Shown: positions 38,352 through 47,646, counted from the first letter of the stretch. The stretch: DNA of 64,000 nucleotides from Pseudomonadota bacterium (GCA_021847015.1 JAJZVW010000015.1:22651-86650), one strand, 5' to 3'. The notes: generated by a model not told the origin, from the sequence alone. A program made the numbers and translations.

Positions 38352-39232
38352 GCCTCGCCGCCAGCCTCGGCGACTGGCTGTTCGGCCCGTTCCTCGATTT
38401 CGGCTTCATGCGCCGGGCGCTGGTGGCGTGCCTGGCGCTGGCCCTGGGATCGGGGCCGGTGGGGGTGTTCCTGGTGCTGCGGCGCATGGCCCTGATCGGC
38501 GACACCATGTCCCATGCCGTGCTGCCCGGCGCGGCGGTGGGCTTCCTGATCGCCGGCCTGTCGCTGCCGGCCATGAGCCTGGGCGGGTTCATAGCCGGCC
38601 TCGCCGTGGCGCTGCTGTCGGGCCTGGCGACCCGCTTCACCGCGCTGGAGGAGGACGCGAGCTTCGCCGCGTTCTTCCTCATCTCCCTGGCGCTGGGGGT
38701 GATGATCGTGTCGCTGCACGGTAACAACGTCGATCTCATGCACGTCCTGTTCGGCAGCATCCTGGCGGTGGACGACGTTTCCCTGGTCCTGGTGGCCGCC
38801 ATCGCCACCGTCAGCGTGCTCGCGCTGGCGCTGATCTACCGGCCCCTGGTGGTGGAGTGCTTCGATCCCGGATTCCTGCGCGCGGTTGGCGGCCGGGGGG
38901 GTGCCGTCCATCTCGTCTTCCTGGTGCTGGTGGTGCTGGACATGGTGGCCGGTTTCCAGGCGCTCGGCACCCTGATGGCGGTGGGGCTGATGATGCTGCC
39001 GGCCACGGCCGCGCGGTTCTGGGCGCGCGACGTGTGGGGATTGGTGCTGGCCGCCGTGCTGGTGGCCATGGTGTCGGGCTTCGTCGGGCTGGTGGCGTCC
39101 TACCACGGCAACCTGCCCTCCGGCCCGGCCATCGTGCTGTGCGCGGGGGTCATTCACCTGGCGTCCCTGGTGGCCGGGCCGCACGACAGTCTTGTCGCCC
39201 GCCGGCTGCGGCGGCGCCATCTCCGGGCGTGA
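38348..39232 (+). CDS. Metal (Zn/Mn) ABC transporter permease
   Basis: A 294-residue ABC-3 type permease with about eight membrane helices and the family motif LRRMALIGDTMSHAVLPGAA. It forms the channel with the upstream ATPase (ATGA overlap) and takes substrate from the binding protein encoded 10 bases downstream. Confidence 0.86.
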   Translation: MSLAASLGDWLFGPFLDFGFMRRALVACLALALGSGPVGVFLVLRRMALIGDTMSHAVLPGAAVGFLIAGLSLPAMSLGGFIAGLAVALLSGLATRFTALEEDASFAAFFLISLALGVMIVSLHGNNVDLMHVLFGSILAVDDVSLVLVAAIATVSVLALALIYRPLVVECFDPGFLRAVGGRGGAVHLVFLVLVVLDMVAGFQALGTLMAVGLMMLPATAARFWARDVWGLVLAAVLVAMVSGFVGLVASYHGNLPSGPAIVLCAGVIHLASLVAGPHDSLVARRLRRRHLRA

Positions 39233-39242
39233 GGGGGGCACC

Positions 39243-40157
39243 ATGGCCAAAGCGGCATTCCGCACGCTTCTTCTGGCCCTGGCCGTCCTTGCGGCGGCGA
39301 TCGGGGCGGCGCGGGCCGACGAGTCCCGCCCGCTGCGGGTGGTGGCCACCTTTACCATCCTGGCCGACATGGTGCGCCAGGTGGGCGACGGCCGGGTGGC
39401 GGTGACGGCGCTGGTCGGCCCAAACGGCGACGCCCATGTCTACGAACCCACGCCGGCCGACGTGCGGGCGGTGGCCGAAGCCGACCTGCTGGTGGTCAAT
39501 GGCCTGGGCATGGAGGGCTGGCTGGATCGGCTTGGCCGGGCGGCCGGTTACCACGGGCCCGTGGTGGTGGCGTCCCGGGGGATCGCGCCCCGCGAGATGA
39601 GCGAGGACGGCAGGACGGCCGTCGATCCCCATGCCTGGCAGGACCTCGCCGACGGCCGCCGTTATGTCCAGAATATCGCCGAGGGCCTGGAGAAGGCCGA
39701 TCCCGCCCACCGGACTGTCTATGCCGACCGCGCGGCCCGTTATTCGGCGGAGCTGAAGGATCTGGACGCCTGGGTGCGGGCCGAGATCGGCCAGGTGCCG
39801 CCGGACAAGCGCGAGGTCATCACCACCCACGACGCCTTCGGCTATTTCGGCGCGGCCTATGGCGTGAGGTTCCTGGCCCCCGAGGGGATCAGCACCGATG
39901 CCGAGGTCACCGCCGGCGATTTCGCCCATCTGATCCGGCAAATCCGGCGGACCGGGGTGAAGGCGCTGTTCGTCGAGAACATGTCCGATCCGCGGCTGGT
40001 CCGCGAGCTGGCCGACGAGGCCGGGGTGCCCGTCGGGGGAACGCTTTACGTGGACGCCCTGTCGCCGCCGGACGGTCCGGCGCCGACCTACGTGGACATG
40101 TTCCGCTCCAACGTGACCCAACTGGTGGCGGCCATGGAGCGCAACCGGGGGGAATGA
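39243..40157 (+). CDS. Metal-binding periplasmic protein of the ABC transporter
   Basis: The 304-residue cluster A-I binding protein has a signal peptide of 25 residues. Metal-ligand candidates are H65 (GDAHVYEP), H130 (DPHAWQD), the His of THDAFGYF, and an acidic residue late in the protein (YVDALSPP). The His-rich loop of ZnuA is absent, so it could be an AztC-like zinc protein or a manganese binder. It delivers the metal to the permease encoded just upstream. Confidence 0.84.
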   Translation: MAKAAFRTLLLALAVLAAAIGAARADESRPLRVVATFTILADMVRQVGDGRVAVTALVGPNGDAHVYEPTPADVRAVAEADLLVVNGLGMEGWLDRLGRAAGYHGPVVVASRGIAPREMSEDGRTAVDPHAWQDLADGRRYVQNIAEGLEKADPAHRTVYADRAARYSAELKDLDAWVRAEIGQVPPDKREVITTHDAFGYFGAAYGVRFLAPEGISTDAEVTAGDFAHLIRQIRRTGVKALFVENMSDPRLVRELADEAGVPVGGTLYVDALSPPDGPAPTYVDMFRSNVTQLVAAMERNRGE

Positions 40158-40161
40158 TGCG

Positions 40162-40668
40162 ATGATGGCGGGGTCCCATGTGGTGGTCGGCGCCGCCGCC
40201 TGGGCGGTCGTGGCCACGCTCGGCCACCATCCGCCGGCCGATCCGGCGGCGCTGGCCGCCGCCGCGGCGGGCGCGCTGCTGCCCGATATCGACCATCCCA
40301 AGTCCTGGATGGGCCGCAAGCTCTGGCCGGTCTCCGTGCCCCTGGCGGCGCTGATCGGCCACCGGGGGCTCACCCATTCCCTGGTGGCGGTGGCGGCCAC
40401 CCTATTCCTCGCCGCCACCTTCGGCATGGGGTGGATGGCGCTTCCGGCGGCGGTGGGCTACCTGTCGCATCTCGCGGCCGACGCGCTCACGCCGTCCGGC
40501 GTGCCGCTGCTGTGGCCTGTGCGCTGGCGCTTCGCCCTGCCGCTCTGCCGCACCGGCGGCGTGCTGGAAATCCTGGTGGTGGTGGCGCTGGCGCTGGCGG
40601 CGGGGTGGGCGACGGGAATCGATTTCGCCCATTTGCCGCGCCCGCACATGGCTTCCTGGCCCGGGTGA
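40162..40668 (+). CDS. YdjM-like membrane metal-dependent hydrolase
   Basis: The 168-residue membrane protein has the DUF457 family histidines: SHVVVGAAAW at the start, LLPDIDHPKS, and GHRGLTHSL followed by YLSHLAADALTPSGV. Several hydrophobic helices are present. The family is described as inner-membrane metal-dependent hydrolases (YdjM) with uncertain substrate. It follows the transporter by 4 bases and may be co-transcribed. Confidence 0.82.
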   Translation: MMAGSHVVVGAAAWAVVATLGHHPPADPAALAAAAAGALLPDIDHPKSWMGRKLWPVSVPLAALIGHRGLTHSLVAVAATLFLAATFGMGWMALPAAVGYLSHLAADALTPSGVPLLWPVRWRFALPLCRTGGVLEILVVVALALAAGWATGIDFAHLPRPHMASWPG

Positions 40669-40685
40669 CGGGCCGGCGGCGGGGC

Positions 40686-43600
40686 TTACAGCCGGCCGCA
40701 GACCGCCACGCCGCTTCCGACGTCCGGGACCGTTTCGGCCGCCGCGTGCATCTCGGCCGGCGGCGGCGGGCATGGCGCGGCCGGGGCGCCGTGCCACGAG
40801 GTGTGGGCGGGGATGTCCTCGCCCTTCATGACGATGGTGAGCGGCCCGATGCGGGCGAAGTCGCCGACCTTGGTGTCGTAGAGGACCGTGGCCGCCGCGC
40901 CCACGCTCACCCCCGTGCCCACCGCCACCCGGCCGACCTTCATCACCCGGTCTTCGTAGAGATGGGTCTGCAAGGCCGCTGCGGAATTGATGGCGGCGAA
41001 ATCCCCGATCGACACGCAGTCGAATTCGGTGATGTCGGTGGTGTCCATGAACACGCCCCGGCCGGTGCGCGCGCCGTAGATTCTCAGCGCCCAGGGCAGG
41101 AACGGCGTGCCGCGCAGATGGTCGAGCAGAACCTTGCCGGCCATGCCCCAATACATCACCGCGACCGATTCGGTCCGCAGCGCCCACCACGACCACATCG
41201 GCTTCGTCGTCGGCCGGTAGACGCCCATCATCAGCCACTTCACCGCCGCCGAGGACAGGGCCAGCGCCACCGAGATGGCCACGCTCGCCGACAGGAATTG
41301 CGGCACCGCCCGGGCGTAATCCCGGGCCAGGACCGCCGGCGCCAGGAGGTCGACCGCCAGAGTGCCGAAGGTGATGAACAGCATGGACGGCAGGGACACG
41401 GAGAGGGCCTCGAACACCGCCCGCGCGGCGATCCGCCAGCGTGGCGGCTCGTAGGTCCAGGTCGCCCCCACGTCGCCGAATTGCTGGCGCACCGGCAGTT
41501 TGATGGGCGGGCTGCCGAACCAAGTCCCCCCTTCGGCCATCGCGTCGTTGGCGGGAGGTTTGGACTTGATGCCGATGAGCGCGCCGGCGGGAATGTCGGC
41601 GCCGCCCGGCACCACCGCCTCGTTGCCGATGAAGACCCGATCGCCGGTGCGCACCGGCTCAAGGGCCATCCAGCCGCAGCGCACGGTCTCGTCGCCAAGC
41701 ATCACCTCGTCGGCCACGAAGCATTTGTCGCCGATGTCGATCAGGTCGTAGCGGCCCGACAGGCTGCACGAAATCTCGGAACCCCGGCCGATCCGGGCGC
41801 CCATCAGGCGATACCAGGCCCGCATGTAGACCGTGGCGTAGAGCGAGGACAGGGTCTCCAGCGTAAGCTCGCTGCACAGCGCCACCATCCACTTGCGGAG
41901 GTAGAACCAGCCGTGGACCGAGTAGGTCCCGGCCGTGACCCTGGGGAGAATGGCCCAGCGGATGGCGGCGATCAGCAGCACCGTCAGGACGATCAGCACC
42001 ATGGCCGTCGGCCAGGCCAGGACCGGCAGGGTGTAAAGCTCGCCCACCGACAGATACCGGCTGACGATGCCGTCCAGATGGTCGAAGACGGCGAAGGCGG
42101 GAAAAATCGGGATCAGGGTGATGGGCGGGAAGACCAGCAGCGACAGGGCGTAGGCCAGGCCCATGGCGGTCCGGCGCAAAGGCCCGGCGGCCGGAGGCGC
42201 CGGCAGATCGTCCGCGCCGACCGTGCCGACATGCCGTCCCGGCGAGCCGTCCCAGCGTTCGAAGGCTCCCACGACGGTCCCCGCCGGCAGGGCGGTAAGG
42301 TCGCCCAGTTGGGCGCCGCCGCCGACGACGCACCCGCGGTTCAGCACGGCGGAGCTGCCGATGCTCGCGCGCTCGCCGATGAGGACGGGACCGATCAGCA
42401 GTTCATTCCCCACCACTTCGGCATTGGCGAAATGAACCCGCCCGCCGATGGTGGCGTCCCGGCCGATGGAGATGAGGTCGACGGCGCCCGCGTCGATTTC
42501 GCCGATCACGCAGTCGCGCCCGATCCCGGCGCCCAGCAGGCGCAGGTAGACGCGCATGATCACCGTGTCCTGGAACCACTTGACGTGAACCAGGGTCAGC
42601 AGGCGCTGGGTCAGCCACCAGCGGAAGTAATAGGCGCCCCACAGGGGATAGCGTCCCGGCCGGGTACGGCCCAGCACCAGCCACTTGCCGGCGACGGCGA
42701 TGGCGACCGTGCCCAGGTTGATGACGCTGTAGGTGGCGAGCAGGGTGCCTACCTCCTTGAGGAAGCCGGCGTCATCGCCCGACAGCAGCATGTAGCTGAC
42801 GAACACCCCCAGCCACGGCGCGGTGGCCAGCGCGATGATGACGGGCAGCACGGCCGCCTGGGCCAGGCCGCACAGGAACCGCCGTGCCAGCGGGGGCGGG
42901 GTGAACGCCAAAGAGCGTGGAGGCTGGGCCTTCCCGGCCGCCTCCAGGCGTTGGGCCATGGCGCGCAGGCTGCGGGCGCCGTAGATGTCCTGGAGCGTCA
43001 GGCCGGCCAGGTCCGGCGTCTCGCGCGCCGCCGACACGAAACGGGCGGCCAGCAGGGAATGCCCCCCCAGATCGAGGAAGAAATCCGCGTCCAGCGGGAT
43101 GGCCTGTCCGGGAAACACCCGTTTGGCGGCCGCCAGCAGCGCCGCCTCGGTCGCGCCGGCGGGTTCCTCGTCGTCGCCGGCCGGGGCGGCCGACAGGGGA
43201 AGGGCCCGGAGCGCCTTTCGGTCGATCTTGCCCGACGCCAGCCGGGGCAGGGCGTCCGCCGTCTCGAAATGGGACGGCACCATGTAGCAGGGAAGCTCGG
43301 CCCGCAGCCGGGCGCGCACGGAGGCCACATCGACGGTTGCGCCTTGGGCCGGCACCAGGAACGCGACCAGCCGGTCGATGCCGCCGTCGTTGCGCAGCAC
43401 CACCGCCGGCGCGGCGATGTCCGTGCTGGCGGACAGGCGCGTTTCGATCTCGCCGAGCTCGACCCGGAAACCTCGGATCTTGACCTGATCGTCGATGCGG
43501 CCGTGGAAGATCAGCCGCCCCTCGGGATCGATGCTGACGGCGTCGCCCGAGCGGTAGAGCACGGGATCGTCGCCGCCGGCCGCGAAGGGATTGGCGATGA

Positions 43601-44732
43601 ACTTGGCCCGCGTAAGCTCGGGCCGGCCGAGATATCCGCCGGCCACGCCGGGGCCGCCGATCAGCAATTCGCCGGTCGCTCCCGGCGCCACCGGCCGTAA
43701 ATCCTCGTCTACCACGTGGCACGTATGGTTGGCGATCGGACGGCCGATGGTGACCGGCTCGCCCGGGCGGATTTCAGCGACGGTGGCCACCACCGTGGTT
43801 TCGGTGGGGCCATAGCTGTTGAACAGCCGGCGGCCGGGGCGGCACCAGCGTTCCGCCACCGCGGGCGGGCAGGCCTCGCCGCCCAGGATGACCACCCTGA
43901 GCGAAGGGACGTCGCGCGGTAGCAGGGCGAGCAGAGTCGGCACCGTGTCGAGAACGGTGATCCCGGCCTCGTCCAGCACGTTGCACAGCCGGTCGGTGGC
44001 CTGCATGGTCTCGCGCCCGGCCACCCACAGGGTCGCGCCGGCCAGATAGGGCAGGAAAATCTCCTCCAGCGACAGGTCGAAGGCCACCGACGCGCCCTGG
44101 AACACCACGTCCTCGGCGACCAGGCCGTAGATCTCGTTGGCCGCCCGCAGATAGTGGCAGATGTTGCGGTGGCCGATCGCCACGGCCTTGGGCCTGCCCG
44201 TCGATCCCGACGTATAGATGGCGTAGGCGGGGTCCTGCGACCCCGAATCCATTCCGGCCGCCGCCCCGGACGCCGGCCGGGGCGTTTCGGCGGCCAGCGC
44301 GCCGGCGAACAGCATGGGCGCGGGCAGGGTGCCGGCCCGTGCGGCGGTGGTCCGGTCGACCAGGACGGCGGCGGCCGAACAATCGGCCAGGCAGGCGGCA
44401 ACCCGGTCGACGGGAGTGTCGGCGTCGAACGGGATATAGGCGGCTCCGGCCTTCAGAATCCCCAGCAGCGCCACATGAAGGTCGATGGAGCGGTCGAGCC
44501 ACAGGCCGATGAAGCTTCCGCGCCCCAGCCCCCGCGCGCGCAGGGCCTGCGCCACCGCGTCGGAGCGTGCCGCCAGTTCGCCATAGGCCACGCGCCGGCT
44601 CCCGAAGATGATGGCGACCTTGTCCGGCGACGCGGCGGCGGTCGCGGCGAAGATGGCGTGCAGCGTCTCGTTGCGGAGATGGTCCGGCCGGCGGGGGCCG
44701 ATGAGGCGGCAGGCAGGGGGGCTAACCCGCAT
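40686..44732 (-). CDS. Pls/PosA-family non-ribosomal peptide synthetase
   Basis: The 1348-residue protein has an adenylation domain (about 25-510) with YTSGSTGRPK at 173-182 and later YGPTETTV and GRIDDQVKIRGFRVELGEIE. A carrier domain follows (FFLDLGGHSLLA, Ser near 560). After it come several membrane helices interspersed with left-handed beta-helix hexapeptide blocks like acyltransferases. This is the Pls/PosA layout; Pls makes epsilon-poly-lysine. The product here is unknown. Its start codon and ribosome site lie in an inverted repeat. An Sfp-type activator is encoded 380 bases upstream. Confidence 0.88.
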   Translation of the reverse strand: MRVSPPACRLIGPRRPDHLRNETLHAIFAATAAASPDKVAIIFGSRRVAYGELAARSDAVAQALRARGLGRGSFIGLWLDRSIDLHVALLGILKAGAAYIPFDADTPVDRVAACLADCSAAAVLVDRTTAARAGTLPAPMLFAGALAAETPRPASGAAAGMDSGSQDPAYAIYTSGSTGRPKAVAIGHRNICHYLRAANEIYGLVAEDVVFQGASVAFDLSLEEIFLPYLAGATLWVAGRETMQATDRLCNVLDEAGITVLDTVPTLLALLPRDVPSLRVVILGGEACPPAVAERWCRPGRRLFNSYGPTETTVVATVAEIRPGEPVTIGRPIANHTCHVVDEDLRPVAPGATGELLIGGPGVAGGYLGRPELTRAKFIANPFAAGGDDPVLYRSGDAVSIDPEGRLIFHGRIDDQVKIRGFRVELGEIETRLSASTDIAAPAVVLRNDGGIDRLVAFLVPAQGATVDVASVRARLRAELPCYMVPSHFETADALPRLASGKIDRKALRALPLSAAPAGDDEEPAGATEAALLAAAKRVFPGQAIPLDADFFLDLGGHSLLAARFVSAARETPDLAGLTLQDIYGARSLRAMAQRLEAAGKAQPPRSLAFTPPPLARRFLCGLAQAAVLPVIIALATAPWLGVFVSYMLLSGDDAGFLKEVGTLLATYSVINLGTVAIAVAGKWLVLGRTRPGRYPLWGAYYFRWWLTQRLLTLVHVKWFQDTVIMRVYLRLLGAGIGRDCVIGEIDAGAVDLISIGRDATIGGRVHFANAEVVGNELLIGPVLIGERASIGSSAVLNRGCVVGGGAQLGDLTALPAGTVVGAFERWDGSPGRHVGTVGADDLPAPPAAGPLRRTAMGLAYALSLLVFPPITLIPIFPAFAVFDHLDGIVSRYLSVGELYTLPVLAWPTAMVLIVLTVLLIAAIRWAILPRVTAGTYSVHGWFYLRKWMVALCSELTLETLSSLYATVYMRAWYRLMGARIGRGSEISCSLSGRYDLIDIGDKCFVADEVMLGDETVRCGWMALEPVRTGDRVFIGNEAVVPGGADIPAGALIGIKSKPPANDAMAEGGTWFGSPPIKLPVRQQFGDVGATWTYEPPRWRIAARAVFEALSVSLPSMLFITFGTLAVDLLAPAVLARDYARAVPQFLSASVAISVALALSSAAVKWLMMGVYRPTTKPMWSWWALRTESVAVMYWGMAGKVLLDHLRGTPFLPWALRIYGARTGRGVFMDTTDITEFDCVSIGDFAAINSAAALQTHLYEDRVMKVGRVAVGTGVSVGAAATVLYDTKVGDFARIGPLTIVMKGEDIPAHTSWHGAPAAPCPPPPAEMHAAAETVPDVGSGVAVCGRL

Positions 44733-44887
44733 TTCTCATACTCCTGCCGGTTTGACGGCGGAAAATCCGCCGGCAGGGCCGGCGGCGGCAGCAGCCAAGG
44801 CTGGACGCCTTGGCTGCGGGCCGCGACTTGGCACTCCTGCGCCCCGAAACGCGATCAAACCGGCAGGAGTGTGAGAAATGCGGGTTA
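44723..44887. repeat. 165-bp element with 33-bp inverted ends (MITE candidate)
   Basis: The ends at 44723-44755 and 44855-44887 are 33-base inverted repeats with a single mismatch, starting TAACCCGCATTTCTCA. Both ends finish in TA, the target duplicated by IS630/Tc1-type elements. Inside are GGCGGAAAATCCGCC (44757-44771) and a GCAGCCAAGG/CCTTGGCTGC hairpin (44791-44817). The left arm carries the AGGAG and ATG used by the synthetase gene. No transposase is encoded. Confidence 0.6.
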
Positions 44888-44994
44888 AGGGCGTTCATTG
44901 CTCGGATGGGGAAAAACGGCACTGGGATTATTGTCGCTTGGGATTGTGGTATTCGGCGGGCGGCCGCGCGCTTTGCCCCGCCTAGTGGTCCGAT

Positions 44995-45032
44995 CCCGAC
45001 AAAAGGTTCATGCCTGTGAACCTTTTGTCGGG
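44995..45032. repeat. Perfect 16-base hairpin
   Basis: The arms CCCGACAAAAGGTTCA (44995-45010) and their exact complement (45017-45032) enclose a 6-base loop. It lies between the phosphopantetheinyl transferase and the synthetase, both leftward. No T run follows on either strand. It may be an RNA processing or termination structure, or a repeat remnant. Confidence 0.7.
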
Positions 45033-45059
45033 TGAATCGGCCCACAAAATCAATGAATT

Positions 45060-45111
45060 GTGCACCGACACATTCGGAAGGCCGGTGCACCTTCCGAATG
45101 TGTCGGTGCAC
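45060..45111. repeat. Perfect 22-base hairpin at the transferase stop codon
   Basis: The 22-base arms at 45060-45081 and 45090-45111 (starting GTGCACCGACACATTC) are exact complements with an 8-base loop. The last base of the right arm (45111) is the final base of the transferase gene's stop codon. It would be a very stable 3' structure on the leftward transcript. No T run follows. Confidence 0.75.
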
Positions 45112-45725
45112 TAGGCAAGACAAGAGGGCGCGGGAGGAAGCGCCAATGCCCGCGCCGCCATGACGTTTCGCCGCCGGGTCGCGGCCGGGAACCACCGGAT
45201 CGCGAAATCGCCACCGGCCGCATGCAGCCGCACGTCCCCGCCGCCAAGGGGGCGGCCCGGAGTCAACGCCGCGGCAAGGTCGGGTTCGGCCAGCCCCTGG
45301 GCGATGCCCGTGCCGGCGGCCTTCAGCACGGCTTCCTTGGCGGTCCACAGGCGGGCGAAGGCGGCGCCGTCGCCATTCTCGGCCGACGACAGCCAGCGCT
45401 TTTCCCCGGCGGAAAAAAAAGTCCCGGCGACCGCGTCGCCACCCGCGCAAGGGAGCAATTCGAGGTCGACGCCGACCGGCCTGTTCCAGGCGAGCGCCAC
45501 GAGAACAATGTCGTCCCGATGGGACGTATTGAAGAAGAGCCGGTCGGTCGGATGTTTCAGCATCGGCTTGCCGTTCGCAGTTCTGCCGATGACGATGTCG
45601 CCTTCCGTGCAGTCGATCGCCTCCGCCAGCGTACGGCGAAGAACACGGCGACGGGCTTCGACGGACGGAATGTCCGCGAACAGCCATACGCCGTCATCGA
45701 GGCGAAGTGGTATCCGGTAATTCAT
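45111..45725 (-). CDS. 4'-phosphopantetheinyl transferase, Sfp type
   Basis: The 204-residue protein has the Sfp motifs FFNTSH, GVDLE (85-89) and WTAKEAVLKAAG (127-138), where the Asp and Glu residues bind magnesium. It adds the phosphopantetheine arm of CoA to carrier domains. The carrier domain of the neighbouring synthetase is the obvious partner. The start is the ATG at 45725; a longer frame upstream lacks family similarity. Confidence 0.88.
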   Translation of the reverse strand: MNYRIPLRLDDGVWLFADIPSVEARRRVLRRTLAEAIDCTEGDIVIGRTANGKPMLKHPTDRLFFNTSHRDDIVLVALAWNRPVGVDLELLPCAGGDAVAGTFFSAGEKRWLSSAENGDGAAFARLWTAKEAVLKAAGTGIAQGLAEPDLAAALTPGRPLGGGDVRLHAAGGDFAIRWFPAATRRRNVMAARALALPPAPSCLA

Positions 45726-45937
45726 CGGGCGGGCTTTTCTAGCACCGCCGCCCTGTCCGAGGAATGGAAAACACGGCCGCGGGCGTATGGCGGCCGCAAA
45801 AACGCCGACGCCCGTATTCCGCTCTTCGACCAAAAATTTCAGTCTTTTCCCTTAAGCGAACATTGGCTGTATCCGTTTCCCCCGTCCGGCTTGGGGTCAG
45901 GACCAGGGCTGTTCAGTGCCTGTTTTCACCCGCCGAT

Positions 45938-46041
45938 GTCATCCCGACCGGGCGTCCGCGAGCGGAGGAATCTTTCACGCAGGGTGCCGGAAAGGTCCCT
46001 CGGCTGCGCTCGGGACGACAGGGATGGATTTGTCGTTCCGA
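45938..46041. repeat. GTCATCCCGA palindromic repeat, copy 4, with partial second unit
   Basis: A full unit spans 45938-46019 (ends GTCATCCCGA and TCGGGACGAC, with GAATCTTTC inside). A second GTCGTTCCGA start follows at 46032-46041. It accounts for the 376-base gap between the transferase and the glucosaminidase, in which no gene is seen. Confidence 0.75.
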
Positions 46042-46101
46042 CGGAGCGTCGGCGACGAGGATCGTTCACGCGCGGCGGCCCGGGATTCCCGAATCCGCGG
46101 G

Positions 46102-47097
46102 CTAGATCGACCCCGCCGTCCCGGCACCTTGCAGGCGGGCACCATCGAAGCGCTCAAGGGTGTTGTCGTGGATGATGGTGCGCACGGCGCCCACATAGGC
46201 GCGGCCCAGTTCGGAATAGGGGGCGAGCGCGCCGGCCAGCGTGGTGCCGTCGGCCACCGTTCCGCGCGCATGGGCGCGGGCGCGGGCGCGGCGCAGGTCT
46301 CGGTAGGCGCGGTGGGTGTTGAGGTTGTGGACATAGGCGCGAACGGCATCGCCGGCGGTGGCGAAGGTGGCCGAGCGGGTGGTGTTGCCGTCGCCGGTCT
46401 CGACGGTATGGCCGAACAGGTTGTTGTCCCGCCGTACCAGGCGCGAGGTTCCCCAGCCGGTTTCCAGTGCCGCCTGAGCCAAGGCCAGCGACGGCGGCAC
46501 GGTATCCACCCGGCGCAGCAGGCGCTCCACGGCGCCGGGGCCGGGACGGACGTCGTAACGGCTCGCCAGGTCGGCGACCCAGGCGGCTTCGGCGGGCGCC
46601 AGCGCGCCGTCCCGCGCGGCGCGCTGGGCCACGGCTTCCAGCCGGCGGCGGTCGCGGGCGATCTCCTCGTCGGCTTCCAGTACCAGGGGGAGCATCAGCC
46701 GCAGGAAAACGGCCTTGCGGGCGTCGCCTTCCGGCAGGTCGGCCATGTCCGACGGCAGGGCTTCCAGGCGCAGACGCGGCACCGCGCCACCCCTGGCGAC
46801 CGTGTCGAGGCGGTAGCCGATGCGGCCGAAGGCCGCGTCCAGCCCGCTGGCGCTGGCGAGGTCGTCGCCGGAGAGCGCGGGGCCGGCCGCGGCGGCCGGC
46901 GCATGCCACCAGCCCGGGCGGAGCGTCCCGCGCAGGGCAAGCGCGTATTGCGCCGCAACCGCGGTGGCGGCGGCGATGAGAAGCACGGCGTGAAGGAAGG
47001 CGCGGCGCGGACGGGTCGGTCGCAAGGGCGGATCCGGCTCACACCCGCTACGCCCCGGAACGCCGGCTGGCGCTCCGGGTGCGGAGGGCAGTCCCAA
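46102..47097 (-). CDS. Bax-like glucosaminidase, membrane-anchored
   Basis: The 331-residue protein has an N-terminal membrane anchor (about residues 33-55). A C-terminal Bax/FlgJ-type glucosaminidase domain follows, with PSLALAQAALETGWGTSRLV (catalytic Glu in LETGWG), then NNLFGHTVE and YVHNLNTHRAYRDLR. It should cut peptidoglycan in the periplasm. The N-terminus is uncertain: the frame opens at a TTG at 47097, 4 bases after the NfuA stop, and no ATG precedes the anchor. Confidence 0.82.
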   Translation of the reverse strand: MGLPSAPGAPAGVPGRSGCEPDPPLRPTRPRRAFLHAVLLIAAATAVAAQYALALRGTLRPGWWHAPAAAAGPALSGDDLASASGLDAAFGRIGYRLDTVARGGAVPRLRLEALPSDMADLPEGDARKAVFLRLMLPLVLEADEEIARDRRRLEAVAQRAARDGALAPAEAAWVADLASRYDVRPGPGAVERLLRRVDTVPPSLALAQAALETGWGTSRLVRRDNNLFGHTVETGDGNTTRSATFATAGDAVRAYVHNLNTHRAYRDLRRARARAHARGTVADGTTLAGALAPYSELGRAYVGAVRTIIHDNTLERFDGARLQGAGTAGSI

Positions 47098-47100
47098 GCG

Positions 47101-47646
47101 TCATGCGACCGCCTGGACCGCCACCACTTCGGGGACGTAGTAGCGCAGCATGTTTTCGATGCCGTGCTTCAGGGTCGCGGTCGAGCTGGGGCAGCCCGAG
47201 CAGGCGCCTTGCAGGTGCAGGTAGACGATGCCGTCCTCGAAGCCGCGGAAGATGATGTCGCCGCCGTCCTGGGCCACCGCCGGACGCACGCGGGTGTCCA
47301 GCAGTTCCTTGATCTGGGCGACGACGGCGCTGTCCTCGCCCGCATCGGCGGAGTGGTCGCCGGAGGTCACCACCGGCTGGTTGGCGGCGAAATGCTCCAT
47401 GATCGCGGCCAGGACCAGGGGCTTGAGCACCGACCAGTCGGCGTCGGCGGCCTTGCCGACGGTGATGAAGTCCGAACCCAGGAAGACGCTGGCTACGCCG
47501 GGGACCTGGAACAGGCGGGTCGCCAGCGGCGAGCGGGCGGCCTTGGCGGCGTCGGGAAAGTCGGCGGTGCCGCTCCCCATCACGTCACGGCCGGGCAGGA
47601 ATTTCAGCGTGGCCGGGTTGGGGGTGGGCTCGGTCTGAATGAACAT
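47101..47646 (-). CDS. NfuA-type iron-sulfur scaffold protein
   Basis: The 181-residue protein has an N-terminal Nfu domain (MFIQTEPTPNPATLKFLPGR) and a C-terminal NifU domain with the CXXC cluster site GACSGCPSS (C149, C152). It carries 4Fe-4S clusters to apoproteins such as aconitase and lipoyl synthase; aconitase is encoded 10 kb away. The ATG at 47646 has GGATC upstream only. The length is typical for alphaproteobacteria. Confidence 0.93.
   Translation of the reverse strand: MFIQTEPTPNPATLKFLPGRDVMGSGTADFPDAAKAARSPLATRLFQVPGVASVFLGSDFITVGKAADADWSVLKPLVLAAIMEHFAANQPVVTSGDHSADAGEDSAVVAQIKELLDTRVRPAVAQDGGDIIFRGFEDGIVYLHLQGACSGCPSSTATLKHGIENMLRYYVPEVVAVQAVA

Noticed and set aside
44722..45687. 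A 321-codon leftward frame through the repeat-rich interval
   Set aside because: It reads across both inverted repeats and the transferase gene in another frame; there is no family similarity.
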